Shown here: positions 25,863-34,294 of the stretch, in pieces
Layout: every line of letters starts with the position of its first letter
How positions within the stretch are numbered: position 1 is the first letter of the stretch
Assembly (NCBI GenBank): GCA_902492005.1
Contig: CABUJV010000018.1
Location: forward strand, 1-39,777
Reading direction: 5' to 3'
Length of the DNA: 39,777 nt
Source: an uncultured Eubacteriales bacterium
Lineage (GTDB): Bacteria > Bacillota > Clostridia > Oscillospirales > Oscillospiraceae
The notes under the pieces: model-generated
The model's database searches: none
What the model saw: the letters and a program-made list of their open reading frames with translations, nothing else
What the model was told of the DNA's origin: nothing
Made by a program: the position numbers and the translations under genes

Positions 25863-26549
25863 GTGGCAAAAATTATTTCTGTTGAGGAAGCCGTAGCGAT
25901 GATTCCCGATGGGGCCACTATCATGTTCGGCGGCTTCCTGGGGTGCGGCAGCGCCCACAAGATCATTGACGCTCTGTCTAAGAGCGGCAAAAGCGGTTTT
26001 ACCATCATTGGCAACGACTGCGGCATGGCGACCGGCCCCGACGGAGATCTGTACGGCATGGCCAAGCTGGTCCATAACAAGCAGGTCAAGCGCGTCATCG
26101 CCACCCATGTGGGTATGACCCCCGACGTGGCCACTCAGAACATGGTGGACAAGACCCTGGAGGTCAACCTGATCCCTCAGGGCTCCCTGGCGGAGATGAT
26201 CCGGGCCGGCGGCGCCGGTCTGGGCGGCGTGCTCACCCCCACCGGCGTGGGCACCATCGTGGAGGACTCTCCCCTCTGCTTGGGCAAGCAGACCATCGAC
26301 GGCAAGGAGTACCTGCTGATGAAGCCTCTGCACGCCGACTTTGCGCTGGTCAACGCATATAAAATCGACAAGGCCGGCAACATGTGGTACAAGGGCACCA
26401 CCCGCAACTTCAACGTGGTGGCCGCCACCGCCGCCGACGTGGTCATTGCCGAGGCCGACAATCTGGTGGAGATCGGTGCCATTGAGCCCGAGAACGTAGT
26501 CACTCCCGGCGCCTACATCAAGTACATCGTGGATGGAGGGAAAGCATAA
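25863..26549 (+). CDS. atoD: Acetate/acetoacetate CoA-transferase subunit A (AtoD-like)
   Basis: Alpha subunit of a family I CoA-transferase moving CoA between acyl-CoA and a carboxylate such as acetoacetate, acetate or butyrate. The 228-aa protein has the N-terminal DGATIMFGGFLGCGSAHKII glycine-rich fold and GAGLGGVLTPTGVGT. Start is GTG 25863, 7 nt after AGGAGGG. The stop overlaps the next gene's ATG by 1 nt. Adjacency to thl favours acetoacetate or butyryl-CoA as substrate (inference). Confidence 0.9.
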   Translation: MAKIISVEEAVAMIPDGATIMFGGFLGCGSAHKIIDALSKSGKSGFTIIGNDCGMATGPDGDLYGMAKLVHNKQVKRVIATHVGMTPDVATQNMVDKTLEVNLIPQGSLAEMIRAGGAGLGGVLTPTGVGTIVEDSPLCLGKQTIDGKEYLLMKPLHADFALVNAYKIDKAGNMWYKGTTRNFNVVAATAADVVIAEADNLVEIGAIEPENVVTPGAYIKYIVDGGKA

Positions 26550-27214
26550 TGGAAAAGTCTGAGATCAAGGGCTTTATCGCCAAACGTGTTGCCAAAGAGC
26601 TGAAGGACGGCGACGTGGTGAACCTGGGCATCGGCCTGCCGACCATGGTCCCCGCCTACCTGCCCGAAGGCGTGAAGGTCACGCTCCAGTCCGAGAACGG
26701 CATCATCGGCACCGGCCCCAAGCCCACCGCTGAGGAGGCCGAGCCCAAGTATAAGACGGATGCGGGCGGCTCCCCTGCGCAGGCCGGTCTGGGCGGCTGC
26801 TATGTAGACTCCGCCACCTCCTTTGCCTTTATCCGCGGCGGCCATGTGAACGCCACCATCCTGGGCGGCCTGGAAGTGGACCAGGAGGGCTCTCTGTCCA
26901 ACTGGATCATCCCCGGCAAGAAGATGCCCGGCATGGGCGGCGCCATGGACCTGCTGGTGGGTGCGAAGAACGTCATCGTGGCCATGGAGCACACCGCAAA
27001 GGGCAATCCCAAGATTCTGAAGAAGTGCACCCTGCCCTACACCGCCGTGCACTGCGTCACCAAGATCATCACCGAGATGTGTGTGTTCGACGTGACCAAG
27101 GACGGCCTGGTCATGACCGAGATCAACCCCGAGTTTACCGTGGACGACGTGAAGGCCGCTACGGCCGCCGACTTCACCGTGGCCGAGGGCGGTCCCAAGG
27201 ATATGACCGCCTGA
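26549..27214 (+). CDS. atoA: Acetate/acetoacetate CoA-transferase subunit B (AtoA-like)
   Basis: Beta subunit, 221 aa, with the catalytic glutamate in SENGIIG (E at about residue 49), which forms the glutamyl-CoA thioester. Other family marks are NLGIGLPTMVPAYLP and KKMPGMGGAMDL. Overlapping start (TAATG) means translation coupled to subunit A, giving equal amounts for the heteromeric enzyme. A bidirectional terminator follows. Confidence 0.92.
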   Translation: MEKSEIKGFIAKRVAKELKDGDVVNLGIGLPTMVPAYLPEGVKVTLQSENGIIGTGPKPTAEEAEPKYKTDAGGSPAQAGLGGCYVDSATSFAFIRGGHVNATILGGLEVDQEGSLSNWIIPGKKMPGMGGAMDLLVGAKNVIVAMEHTAKGNPKILKKCTLPYTAVHCVTKIITEMCVFDVTKDGLVMTEINPEFTVDDVKAATAADFTVAEGGPKDMTA

Positions 27215-27228
27215 TTTCACCTGTAAAA

Positions 27229-27262
27229 AGTCCCCCGGCGCTCAATGAGCGCCGGGGGACTT
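27229..27262. terminator. Bidirectional terminator between atoA and xdhC
   Basis: Perfect 15-bp stem (AAGTCCCCCGGCGCT and its complement) with a very short loop. T-rich on the minus strand (CTTTTTACAGG) and weaker on the plus strand; it serves both convergent operons. Confidence 0.85.
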
Positions 27263-27270
27263 CTGCGTTT

Positions 27271-27768
27271 TCAGGACTCTTCCCGGCCCACGAGCTTGCT
27301 GCACTCGTTGACCGCCCGCTCCACGGCGTTGAGAATGTTCTGATAGCCGGTGCAGCGGCACAGATGGCCGGAAATGAGCTTGCGCAGCTCGTCCCGGGTG
27401 TAGGTCTTTCCGGAGCCCACAATCTCTACGGCGGACAGGATAATGCCCGGCGTGCAGAAGCCGCACTGGACGGCGGCCTCCTCCACGAAGGCCCTCTGGA
27501 TGGGGTCGAGCGCGCCGGTGTCCGGGTCCTGGAGCCCCTCCACCGTGAGGATGGTCTTTCCCTCCGCCCAGACGGACAGGTAGATGCACGAGTCGATGGC
27601 CGTGCCGTCCACCAGGACGGTGCAGGCGCCGCACTCCCCCACCTCGCAGCCCTTTTTCACGCTGGTGAGGCCCAGCCGCTCCCGCAGGGTGTCGGCCAGG
27701 GACTCCCGCGGGTCGATGCCCACCTCCACGGCCTTGCCGTTGACGGTCATGTGCAGGATCTGCATCAT
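27271..27768 (-). CDS. xdhC: Molybdenum hydroxylase (xanthine dehydrogenase-type) [2Fe-2S] subunit
   Basis: Electron-transfer subunit of the XdhABC hydroxylase. The 165-aa protein has both [2Fe-2S] sites: plant-ferredoxin type C41, C46, C49 and C61, and the helical site C102, C105, C137 and C139 (QCGFCTPG and CRCTGYQNI). It passes electrons from the Mo site to FAD. Start ATG 27768 overlaps the FAD-subunit stop by 4 nt. Last gene of the xdhA-xdhB-xdhC operon. Confidence 0.94.
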   Translation of the reverse strand: MMQILHMTVNGKAVEVGIDPRESLADTLRERLGLTSVKKGCEVGECGACTVLVDGTAIDSCIYLSVWAEGKTILTVEGLQDPDTGALDPIQRAFVEEAAVQCGFCTPGIILSAVEIVGSGKTYTRDELRKLISGHLCRCTGYQNILNAVERAVNECSKLVGREES

Positions 27769-28646
27769 ATCTGTGCGCCTCCCTTCCTGGCGGCCTCGGC
27801 CAGCGCCCGGCCGGAGAGCTCGGATACCAACTGAATGCGGAATTCCCGGGACGCCCGCCAGCTCGTCCGGGGATTGACGTCGGCCAGGGCCAGGGCCCCG
27901 ATCTTCTCGACAGCTTCCGCCAAGGCCATTCCCTTTACGCCATTTTCCGCCGTGCGCGCCCGCAGGGGGACGGGGCCCGCCACGCCGAAGGCCAGACGGG
28001 CGTCCTCCACGCTCTGTTTGTCCGCAGACAGCTTCACCAGGCAGGACACTCCTAAGGTGGCGATGTCCATGGCGTTGCGCTGGGCGTACTTGATGTAGTG
28101 TCCGCTCCAGCCCTCATAGTGGTCGCGGGGGATCACGATCTGCATCAGCAGCTCGTCGTGGGCCAGGGCCACCTTGCCTACGCCCTGGTACCACGCCCCG
28201 ATGGGGATGACCCGCCAGCCGTCGGGGCCCTTGACGTGCATCTGGGCGTCCAGGGCCATGAGGGTGGAGGCGGTGTCGGCGGAGGTGACGCCGTTGCAGA
28301 CGTTGCCGCCGATGGTGCCCGCCGCCCGGAGCTGGGGCCCGCCGGCGGTGTCGGCGGCCTCGCCCAGCACGGGGACGGTTTTCCGGATCACGCCGCTGTA
28401 GGTGACCCCCCGGAAGGTGGTGAGGGGCCCGATGCGGACGTCGCCGCTGTTGTCTAGGCGCACCCCGGCCAGCTCTTCCTGGAGCTCGTGGATGGACACT
28501 AGGCGGCAGCCCGCCAGCTTGCCCTCCCGGCACTTGATGAGCACGTCGGTGCCGCCGGCGATGACCACCGCCGACGGGTCGGCCCGGAGGGCGGCGATGG
28601 CGTCGTCTGCGCTTTTGGCCTGATAGATGGATGCAATGTCGTACAC
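27765..28646 (-). CDS. xdhB: Molybdenum hydroxylase FAD-binding subunit
   Basis: A 293-aa FAD protein of the CoxM/XdhB type. FAD motifs AGGTDVLI (near residue 31) and GTIGGNVCNG (near 112) are present, followed by the CO dehydrogenase flavoprotein C-terminal domain. GTG 28646 follows GGGGGAG. It lies 2 nt after xdhA and overlaps xdhC. It hands electrons to NAD+ or another acceptor. Confidence 0.93.
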   Translation of the reverse strand: MYDIASIYQAKSADDAIAALRADPSAVVIAGGTDVLIKCREGKLAGCRLVSIHELQEELAGVRLDNSGDVRIGPLTTFRGVTYSGVIRKTVPVLGEAADTAGGPQLRAAGTIGGNVCNGVTSADTASTLMALDAQMHVKGPDGWRVIPIGAWYQGVGKVALAHDELLMQIVIPRDHYEGWSGHYIKYAQRNAMDIATLGVSCLVKLSADKQSVEDARLAFGVAGPVPLRARTAENGVKGMALAEAVEKIGALALADVNPRTSWRASREFRIQLVSELSGRALAEAARKGGAQI

Positions 28647-28648
28647 AG

Positions 28649-30967
28649 TTACTCCCCCTTTGCGTCGATGAGCCCGGCGGCGGTAAAGGCCTCCACCAGC
28701 CGCTGGGGATTCATGGGCAGGCGGTTCAGGGCCACGCCGGTGGCCTGGAGGATGGCGTTCCGGATGGCGGGCGCCACAGGGATGGAGGGCGGCTCGCCCA
28801 GGGCCTTGTTGCCGAAGGGGCCGGTCGGGTCGTCGGTCTCCACGAACAGGGCATGGAGCTCGGGGTGATCCATGGCGGTGGGCAGCTTGTAATCCAGCAG
28901 GTTCCCGTTGAGCAGCCGTCCCCTCCCGTCGAACTTCATCTCCTCGCTGAGGGCGTAGCCGATGCCCATGGACATGCCGCCGTGGACCTGGGCCTCTGCC
29001 AGGGCGGGGTTGATGAGCTTGCCGGAGTCGTGGACGTTGACCATGTTCCGGATCTTAACCTTGCCCAGGGGGATGTCCACCTCCACCTCCGCGAAGCAGC
29101 AGCCGAAGGCGAAGGTGTTCTCCTTGCAGTGGCTGGTGGCCTCGGCGGTGATGTGGACGCTGTGCTCCAGGGAATAGAAGGCCTCCATGGCCAGGGCCTC
29201 CAGGGAGAGCAGGGCCTCGCCGGAGGTCTTTTCCACCACGTCCCGGCCCCGGATGTCCAGCGCCGCCGGGTCCAGTTGAAGCACCTCGGCGGCGTACTCC
29301 AGCACCCGCGTCCGGAAAATCCGGCCGGTCTTTTGGATGGCCTTTCCGGTGACGTAGGTCTGCCGGGAGGCGTAGGCCCCGGTGTCGAAGGGGGCGGTGT
29401 CGGTGTCCTGGAAGGAGACGATATGTACGTCCTCGGTGGGGATGCCGATGGTCTCGGCGGCCATCTGGGAGAACACGGTGTCGCCGCCCTGGCCGATCTC
29501 GGTGGCGCCCAGGTGGAGCTGGACGGTGCCGTCCTGGTTGAGGACCATCCGGGCGGAGGAGGTCTCCAGGGAGATGGGATACACGCCGGTCTTGTAGGAG
29601 AAGACCGCCATGCCCACGCCCCGCCGGACGGGGCCGGTCTGGTCCCTGTATTTCTCCCGCAGCTCGGACCAGCGGATGGCCTCCGCCCCCTTCTTCATGC
29701 ACTCGGCCAGGCCGGTGGAGTGGCAGGTGATGCCGTTGAAGGGGTCCTTGTAGCCCAGGGGCATGATGTTCTGGAGCCGGAACTCGAAGGGGTCCAGCCC
29801 GTACTGGCGGGCAATGTCCTCCATCATGCACTCCACGGCGAAGTTGCACTGGGGGATGCCGTAGCCCCGCATGGCGCCGGGGGCGGGCAGGTTGGTGTAG
29901 ACGGTGTAGGCCTCGGAGTGGTGGCCGAGCCGGTCCAGATAGAGCTGACGGAAGCCGGTGACGGCGTTGGCCACGATGGAGTGGCCGTGGGAGGCGTAGC
30001 CGCCCTGGTTGGACACCGCCCGGCAGGAGCGGGCCATGAGGTAGCCGTCCCCGTCCACGGCGGCCTCCACGTCGAAGGCGATGGGGTGGCGGGAGCGGGT
30101 GTTCTGGAAGGTCTCCTCCCGGGAGAGGTCCAGCTTCACCGCCCGTCCGCCCACCTGGGTGGTGAGGAAGGCGTTGAGGGGCTCGTAGAGCACCTCCTGC
30201 TTGTTGCCGAAGCCGCCGCCGATGTAGGGCTTGATGACCCGGATCCTGCCCCATCCAATGCCCAGGGCCTGCCCCACCACCCGCCGGACGATGTGGGGGA
30301 TCTGGGTGGAGGTGACCACGGTGATGCGGCCGGCCTCCATGTAGGCGTAGGAGATGGGCGGCTCGATGTGGCAGTGCTGGACCTGCTGGGTCTCGTAGCG
30401 GCCCCGGAAGTGGTGGTAGGCGGGGCAGGCCAGCACGTCCTCCACGGACTGAAAATCCGACGGCGGCATGGGAGTCCGCAGATCCATGTGGGCCAGCACG
30501 TTGTTGGGATACTCCTGGTGGATGGGTATGCCGCCGCCCCGCATGGACTCCTCCGGGTCCAGGCAGACGGGGTACTCCTCGTACTCCACCCGAATGAGCT
30601 TGAGGGCCCGGCCGGCAGCGACGGGGTCCTCAGCCACCACGGCGGCGATGTCGTCCCCGTAGTAGCGCACCCGGGAGGCGAGCAGCTTCCGGTCGGAGAT
30701 ATCCTGATGGGCCTTCTCTACCGACCAGGGGTGGCCGGGGGTGGGGAACTGGATGTCGGGCACGTCGAAGCAGGTGACCACCTTAACGACGCCGGGCAGG
30801 GCTTGGGCGGCGGAGATATCCATGGACTTTACGACGCCGTTGGCGATGGTGCTGTGGAGTATCTTTGCCACCAGCATGGGACCCTCGTGAAAATCGTCGG
30901 TATACCGGGCCCGGCCCGTCACCTTGTCGGCGGCGTCCACCCGGTTGATGCTTCTTCCAACTTCCAC
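28649..30967 (-). CDS. xdhA: Molybdenum hydroxylase molybdopterin-binding subunit, XdhA type
   Basis: Catalytic subunit hydroxylating a purine or similar N-heterocycle at the Mo-pterin-cytosine-dinucleotide cofactor. Start: the AAGGAGG site lies 8 nt before GTG 30967; the GTG at 30976 would overlap the site, so I take 772 aa. Motifs are closest to E. coli XdhA as I recall it: GGGFGNKQEVLYEP, GAMRGYGIPQ, GATEIGQGGDTVFSQM, FDTGAYASRQTYV, and catalytic Glu in LGEPPSIPVAPAIRNA. The nearby yqeB, yqeC and mocA genes suggest a labile-selenium, cytosine-dinucleotide form. No in-frame TGA is needed, so selenium is not expected as selenocysteine. Xanthine, hypoxanthine or a related compound is the likely substrate; this is not proven by sequence. 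Confidence 0.92.
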   Translation of the reverse strand: MEVGRSINRVDAADKVTGRARYTDDFHEGPMLVAKILHSTIANGVVKSMDISAAQALPGVVKVVTCFDVPDIQFPTPGHPWSVEKAHQDISDRKLLASRVRYYGDDIAAVVAEDPVAAGRALKLIRVEYEEYPVCLDPEESMRGGGIPIHQEYPNNVLAHMDLRTPMPPSDFQSVEDVLACPAYHHFRGRYETQQVQHCHIEPPISYAYMEAGRITVVTSTQIPHIVRRVVGQALGIGWGRIRVIKPYIGGGFGNKQEVLYEPLNAFLTTQVGGRAVKLDLSREETFQNTRSRHPIAFDVEAAVDGDGYLMARSCRAVSNQGGYASHGHSIVANAVTGFRQLYLDRLGHHSEAYTVYTNLPAPGAMRGYGIPQCNFAVECMMEDIARQYGLDPFEFRLQNIMPLGYKDPFNGITCHSTGLAECMKKGAEAIRWSELREKYRDQTGPVRRGVGMAVFSYKTGVYPISLETSSARMVLNQDGTVQLHLGATEIGQGGDTVFSQMAAETIGIPTEDVHIVSFQDTDTAPFDTGAYASRQTYVTGKAIQKTGRIFRTRVLEYAAEVLQLDPAALDIRGRDVVEKTSGEALLSLEALAMEAFYSLEHSVHITAEATSHCKENTFAFGCCFAEVEVDIPLGKVKIRNMVNVHDSGKLINPALAEAQVHGGMSMGIGYALSEEMKFDGRGRLLNGNLLDYKLPTAMDHPELHALFVETDDPTGPFGNKALGEPPSIPVAPAIRNAILQATGVALNRLPMNPQRLVEAFTAAGLIDAKGE

Positions 30968-30991
30968 AATGCGCACCTCCTTGTTGAGCCT

Positions 30992-31020
30992 ATTATAACC
31001 GATTCCATAGGAGAAAGGAA
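30992..31020 (-). promoter_or_regulatory. Promoter of xdhABC
   Basis: Minus strand TTCCTT (31020-31015), 17-nt spacer, TATAAT (30997-30992), close to the GTG start. Confidence 0.6.
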
Positions 31021-31116
31021 GGGGGAAGACCGCCGCCCCTCCCCCAAATTTTCCATTGCGCAGTCCCTGAAATCTAAAAATTATTTTGTCTCCCTAACAT
31101 TTTTTGTAATATGACT

Positions 31117-31144
31117 TGATTTCTCCTCACCATGTGCTATCATG
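31117..31144 (+). promoter_or_regulatory. Promoter of the PLP-enzyme/hydantoinase operon
   Basis: TTGATT (31117-31122), 16-nt spacer, TATCAT (31139-31144). It is divergent from the xdhABC promoter, about 95 bp away, so a shared regulator is plausible. Confidence 0.5.
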
Positions 31145-31190
31145 GACGTAACGGCACATCATAAACCGCGTATTATAAGGAGGCGTCGCC

Positions 31191-32666
31191 ATGATCGACC
31201 TGACCGTAAACAAGCAGGCGCTGGAGCGCAACATTCAAAAGGCCCGGGAAAACCGGATCGTCATCCCCACCTACCGGCAGATGAAGGACCCGGAGACCGT
31301 CCCCGGCAAGATCAAGGACAAGCTGGCCAAGACGGGGCTGTGGGATGTGGACCCGGTGAACCTGTTCCGCATCACCTGGAAGAACGAGGCCAGGGAGAGC
31401 GGCGGGCTGTACCAGGCGGTGCCCAACTACGTGGAGCTGCCCCCGGCGCTCACCGGCGTGAACGCCCGCATCGTGGCCCTGGTGGGCAAATGGTTCCCCA
31501 CCGGCTGCCACAAGGTGGGGGCCTCTTACGGCTGCCTGGTCCCCCGGCTGGTCACCGGCCAGTTCGACGCCGGGTATCACAAGGCGGTGTGGCCCTCCAC
31601 GGGCAACTACTGCCGGGGCGGGGCCTTCAACTCCAAGCTGCTGGGGGTCCACGGCGTGGCCATCCTGCCTGCCGAGATGAGCCGTGAGCGGTTTGACTGG
31701 CTCCACTCCATCGGGGCGGAGGTCATCGCCACCCCGGGCTGCGAGTCCAACGTGAAGGAGATCTTTGACAAGACCAACGAGCTCAAGGCCGACCCCCAGT
31801 ACATGATCTTCAACCAGTTTGAGGAGATGGGCAACCACCTGTGGCACTACCAGGTCACCGGCGGCGCCATCGCCGCCCTGTTCGAGGCCGTCAAGCGCCC
31901 CGGCGACCGGATGGCGGGGGCCTGCTTCACCTCCGGCTCGGCGGGCACCATCGGCTGCGGCGACTATCTGAAGGAGGTCTACCCCACCATGAAGCTGGCG
32001 GTGGGCGAGGCCCTCCAGTGCCCCACCATCCTGTGCAACGGCTTTGGCGACCACCGCATCGAGGGCATCGGCGACAAGCACATCCCCTGGATCCACAACG
32101 TGAAGAACACCGATATGGTCATCGACATCGACGACGAGGACTCCCAGCGCCTGCTGCGGCTGTTCAACGACCCGGCGGGCCTGCAATACCTGAAGGAGGA
32201 GGCCGGCGTGGACGGCGAGACTCTGTCCAAGCTGTCCTGGCTGGGCATCTCCGGCATCGCCAACGTGCTGTGCTGCGTCAAGATGGCCAAGTATTACGAG
32301 ATGACGGAGCGGGACGTGGTGTGCACCGTCCTCACCGACTCGGCCGCCATGTACGGCAGCCGCATCCGGGAGCTGGCCGACCAGTACGGCCCCTACGACG
32401 CCAAGGCGGCGGCGGTGGACCACCACCTGCACCTGCTGGGCCTGCGGACCGACTCCATGGCCGAGCTGGGCTACCGGGACCGCAAGCGCATCCACAACCT
32501 GAAGTACTACACCTGGGTGGAGCAGCAGGGCCGCACCATGGCCGAGCTCAACGACCTGTGGTACGACGAGGACAAGACCTGGAGGGGCGTCCACGGCCAG
32601 GCGGAGGCGCTGGATGAGCTGATCGACGCCTTCAACGAGGCCTCCGGCGTACTCAAGAGCCTATAG
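31191..32666 (+). CDS. Fold-type-II PLP-dependent enzyme, function unassigned
   Basis: A 491-aa enzyme of the tryptophan-synthase-beta/cysteine-synthase superfamily. The Schiff-base lysine is probably K108 in TGCHKVGASYG; the substrate-carboxylate loop is STGNYCRGGAF (136-146), and a second glycine loop is FTSGSAGTIGCGDYL. It is longer than cysteine synthase or diaminopropionate ammonia-lyase (about 300-400 aa), with an N-terminal extension of roughly 90 residues. Strong RBS AAGGAGG. First of a five-gene operon; the next gene, 11 nt on, is a second fold-II enzyme. It may carry out beta-elimination or replacement on an amino acid released by the hydantoinase (inference). I do not recognise a characterised member. 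Confidence 0.75.
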   Translation: MIDLTVNKQALERNIQKARENRIVIPTYRQMKDPETVPGKIKDKLAKTGLWDVDPVNLFRITWKNEARESGGLYQAVPNYVELPPALTGVNARIVALVGKWFPTGCHKVGASYGCLVPRLVTGQFDAGYHKAVWPSTGNYCRGGAFNSKLLGVHGVAILPAEMSRERFDWLHSIGAEVIATPGCESNVKEIFDKTNELKADPQYMIFNQFEEMGNHLWHYQVTGGAIAALFEAVKRPGDRMAGACFTSGSAGTIGCGDYLKEVYPTMKLAVGEALQCPTILCNGFGDHRIEGIGDKHIPWIHNVKNTDMVIDIDDEDSQRLLRLFNDPAGLQYLKEEAGVDGETLSKLSWLGISGIANVLCCVKMAKYYEMTERDVVCTVLTDSAAMYGSRIRELADQYGPYDAKAAAVDHHLHLLGLRTDSMAELGYRDRKRIHNLKYYTWVEQQGRTMAELNDLWYDEDKTWRGVHGQAEALDELIDAFNEASGVLKSL

Positions 32667-32677
32667 GGAGGTCCGCC

Positions 32678-33919
32678 ATGCTGAAAAATGTCATCTCCGC
32701 CAGGTGCGTCCGCTGCGGCGCGGAGTACGAGGCCGTCCCCGGCCTCACCACCTGTACCTGCGGCGGAATGCTGGACATCCAGTATGACTACGGCTACATC
32801 CGCACCCTGGTTTCCCGTGAAACGCTCTCCGGCTGCCGGGACTACTCCATGTGGCGCTACCGGCCCTTCCTGCCGGTGGAGCCCGACTCCCCTCCCACCC
32901 CCCTGCGGGTGGGCTGGTCCCCCCTGTACCCCGCCCCGCGGCTGGCCCAGATCCTGGGACTCAAGACCCTCTACATCAAGGACGACGGCCAGAATCCCAC
33001 CGCCTCCCTGAAGGACCGGGCCTCTGCCATGGCGGTGGTCAAGGCCCGGGAGGCCGGGGCGGACACCATCGCCTGCTCCTCCACCGGCAACGCCGCCTCC
33101 TCCCTGGCGGGCAACGCGGCGGCGGCGGGGCTGCGCACCTATATCTTCGTGCCCGCCCGGGCGCCCAGGGGCAAGGTGGCCCAGCTCATGATCTTCGGGG
33201 CCACCGTCATCACCGTGGACGGCTCCTATGAGGACACCTTCGAGCTGAGCAAGGCCGCCATCGACAAGTGGGGCTGGTACAACCGCAACGCCGCCGTCAA
33301 CCCCTACCTGCTGGAGGGGAAAAAGACGGTGACGCTGGAGATTCTGGAGCAGCTCGGCTGGCAGGTCCCCGACTACATCGCCCTGTCGGTGGGAGACGGC
33401 TGCACCATCGCCGGGGCCTGGAAGGGACTCAAGGCCCTGTACGCCGCCGGGTTCATCGACCGCCTGCCCCGGCTCATCTCGGTCCAGGCGGAGGGCTGCT
33501 GCCCCCTGAATCGGGCCATCCAAACCGGCCAGCCCTGGTCTCCCATGGAGGAGAACACCCTGGCCGACTCCATCGCCGTGGGGGTGCCCCGCAACGCCGA
33601 CAAGGCCCTGATGGCCATTCGGGAGTCCCACGGCGTGGCGGTAAACGTCTCCGACGGGGAGATCCTGGCCGCCATGCGGCTGCTGGGCCGCACCTGCGGG
33701 GTCTTTGGGGAGCCCGCGGGGGCCGCCGGCGCCGCCGGGGTGAAAAAGGCCCTGGAGCTGGGGCTCATCGACCCGGCCTCCACCGTGGTCAGCGTGGTCA
33801 CGGGCAACGGCCTGAAGGACGTGGCCAACGGTATCCAGGCCGCCGGGGAGCCCATGCTGGTGCGCCCCGATATGGACTGCCTCCTCTCCGCCTTTGCCCA
33901 GCGCAGCATTACCCCCTGA
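32678..33919 (+). CDS. Threonine synthase-like PLP enzyme with zinc ribbon
   Basis: A 413-aa fold-type-II PLP protein. The N-terminus has a Zn-ribbon (C10, C13, C26, C28) as in many threonine synthases. The PLP lysine is K112 in NPTASLKDRAS and the phosphate loop is SSTGNAASSLAGN (134 onward). Context argues against a housekeeping threonine synthase: no hom or thrB, and it sits between another PLP enzyme and a hydantoinase. It may act as an ammonia-lyase similar in role to YgeX of E. coli. RBS GGGAGG before the ATG. Confidence 0.78.
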   Translation: MLKNVISARCVRCGAEYEAVPGLTTCTCGGMLDIQYDYGYIRTLVSRETLSGCRDYSMWRYRPFLPVEPDSPPTPLRVGWSPLYPAPRLAQILGLKTLYIKDDGQNPTASLKDRASAMAVVKAREAGADTIACSSTGNAASSLAGNAAAAGLRTYIFVPARAPRGKVAQLMIFGATVITVDGSYEDTFELSKAAIDKWGWYNRNAAVNPYLLEGKKTVTLEILEQLGWQVPDYIALSVGDGCTIAGAWKGLKALYAAGFIDRLPRLISVQAEGCCPLNRAIQTGQPWSPMEENTLADSIAVGVPRNADKALMAIRESHGVAVNVSDGEILAAMRLLGRTCGVFGEPAGAAGAAGVKKALELGLIDPASTVVSVVTGNGLKDVANGIQAAGEPMLVRPDMDCLLSAFAQRSITP

Positions 33920-33941
33920 TTGGGGGAAGGGGGACCGACAC

Positions 33942-34283
33942 ATGTATGAAAAAGCCGCCAGGACCGGCAATCTTCTCTACCGCGCCGCCACGCTGGGGGG
34001 CACGGCCCTGACCCTGGTCCTGTTTCTGTGGAAGGGGCCCATGGGGACCTTCCGGCTGGTGCTGTTTCTGGCCTGGCTGACCCTGGGCGCCTATTCCTCG
34101 GTGAAAACCCTGGCCGACCTGGCCTCCGGCCGCCGGGCCCGGGAGACCAACTTCCAAAACATGCTGAAGACCTGGGAGGGCCGCACCGGCAGCCCCTCCT
34201 CCGCCCTGAGCAGCTTCTGGACCATCACCCTGGTGACGGCGGCGGGCAAGCTCCTGGTGCCCATCCTGCTCTATCTGGTGTAA
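33942..34283 (+). CDS. Small membrane protein of unknown function
   Basis: A 113-aa protein with hydrophobic segments at about 16-30 and 36-50 (TALTLVLFLW and FRLVLFLAWLTLGAY) and a C-terminal one (FWTITLVTAAGKLLVPILLYLV), separated by a basic soluble loop of about 40 residues. ATG 33942 follows GGGGGAAGGGGG. It lies 22 nt after the PLP gene and 11 nt before the hydantoinase gene, so it is cotranscribed. It is too small for a classical transporter. I do not recognise it. Confidence 0.7.
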   Translation: MYEKAARTGNLLYRAATLGGTALTLVLFLWKGPMGTFRLVLFLAWLTLGAYSSVKTLADLASGRRARETNFQNMLKTWEGRTGSPSSALSSFWTITLVTAAGKLLVPILLYLV

Positions 34284-34294
34284 AGGAGGCCCCT

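Noticed and set aside
28649..30976. Selenocysteine in XdhA
   Set aside because: The frame is uninterrupted by TGA. The selenium link comes from yqeB/yqeC, which serve a non-selenocysteine, labile selenium form.
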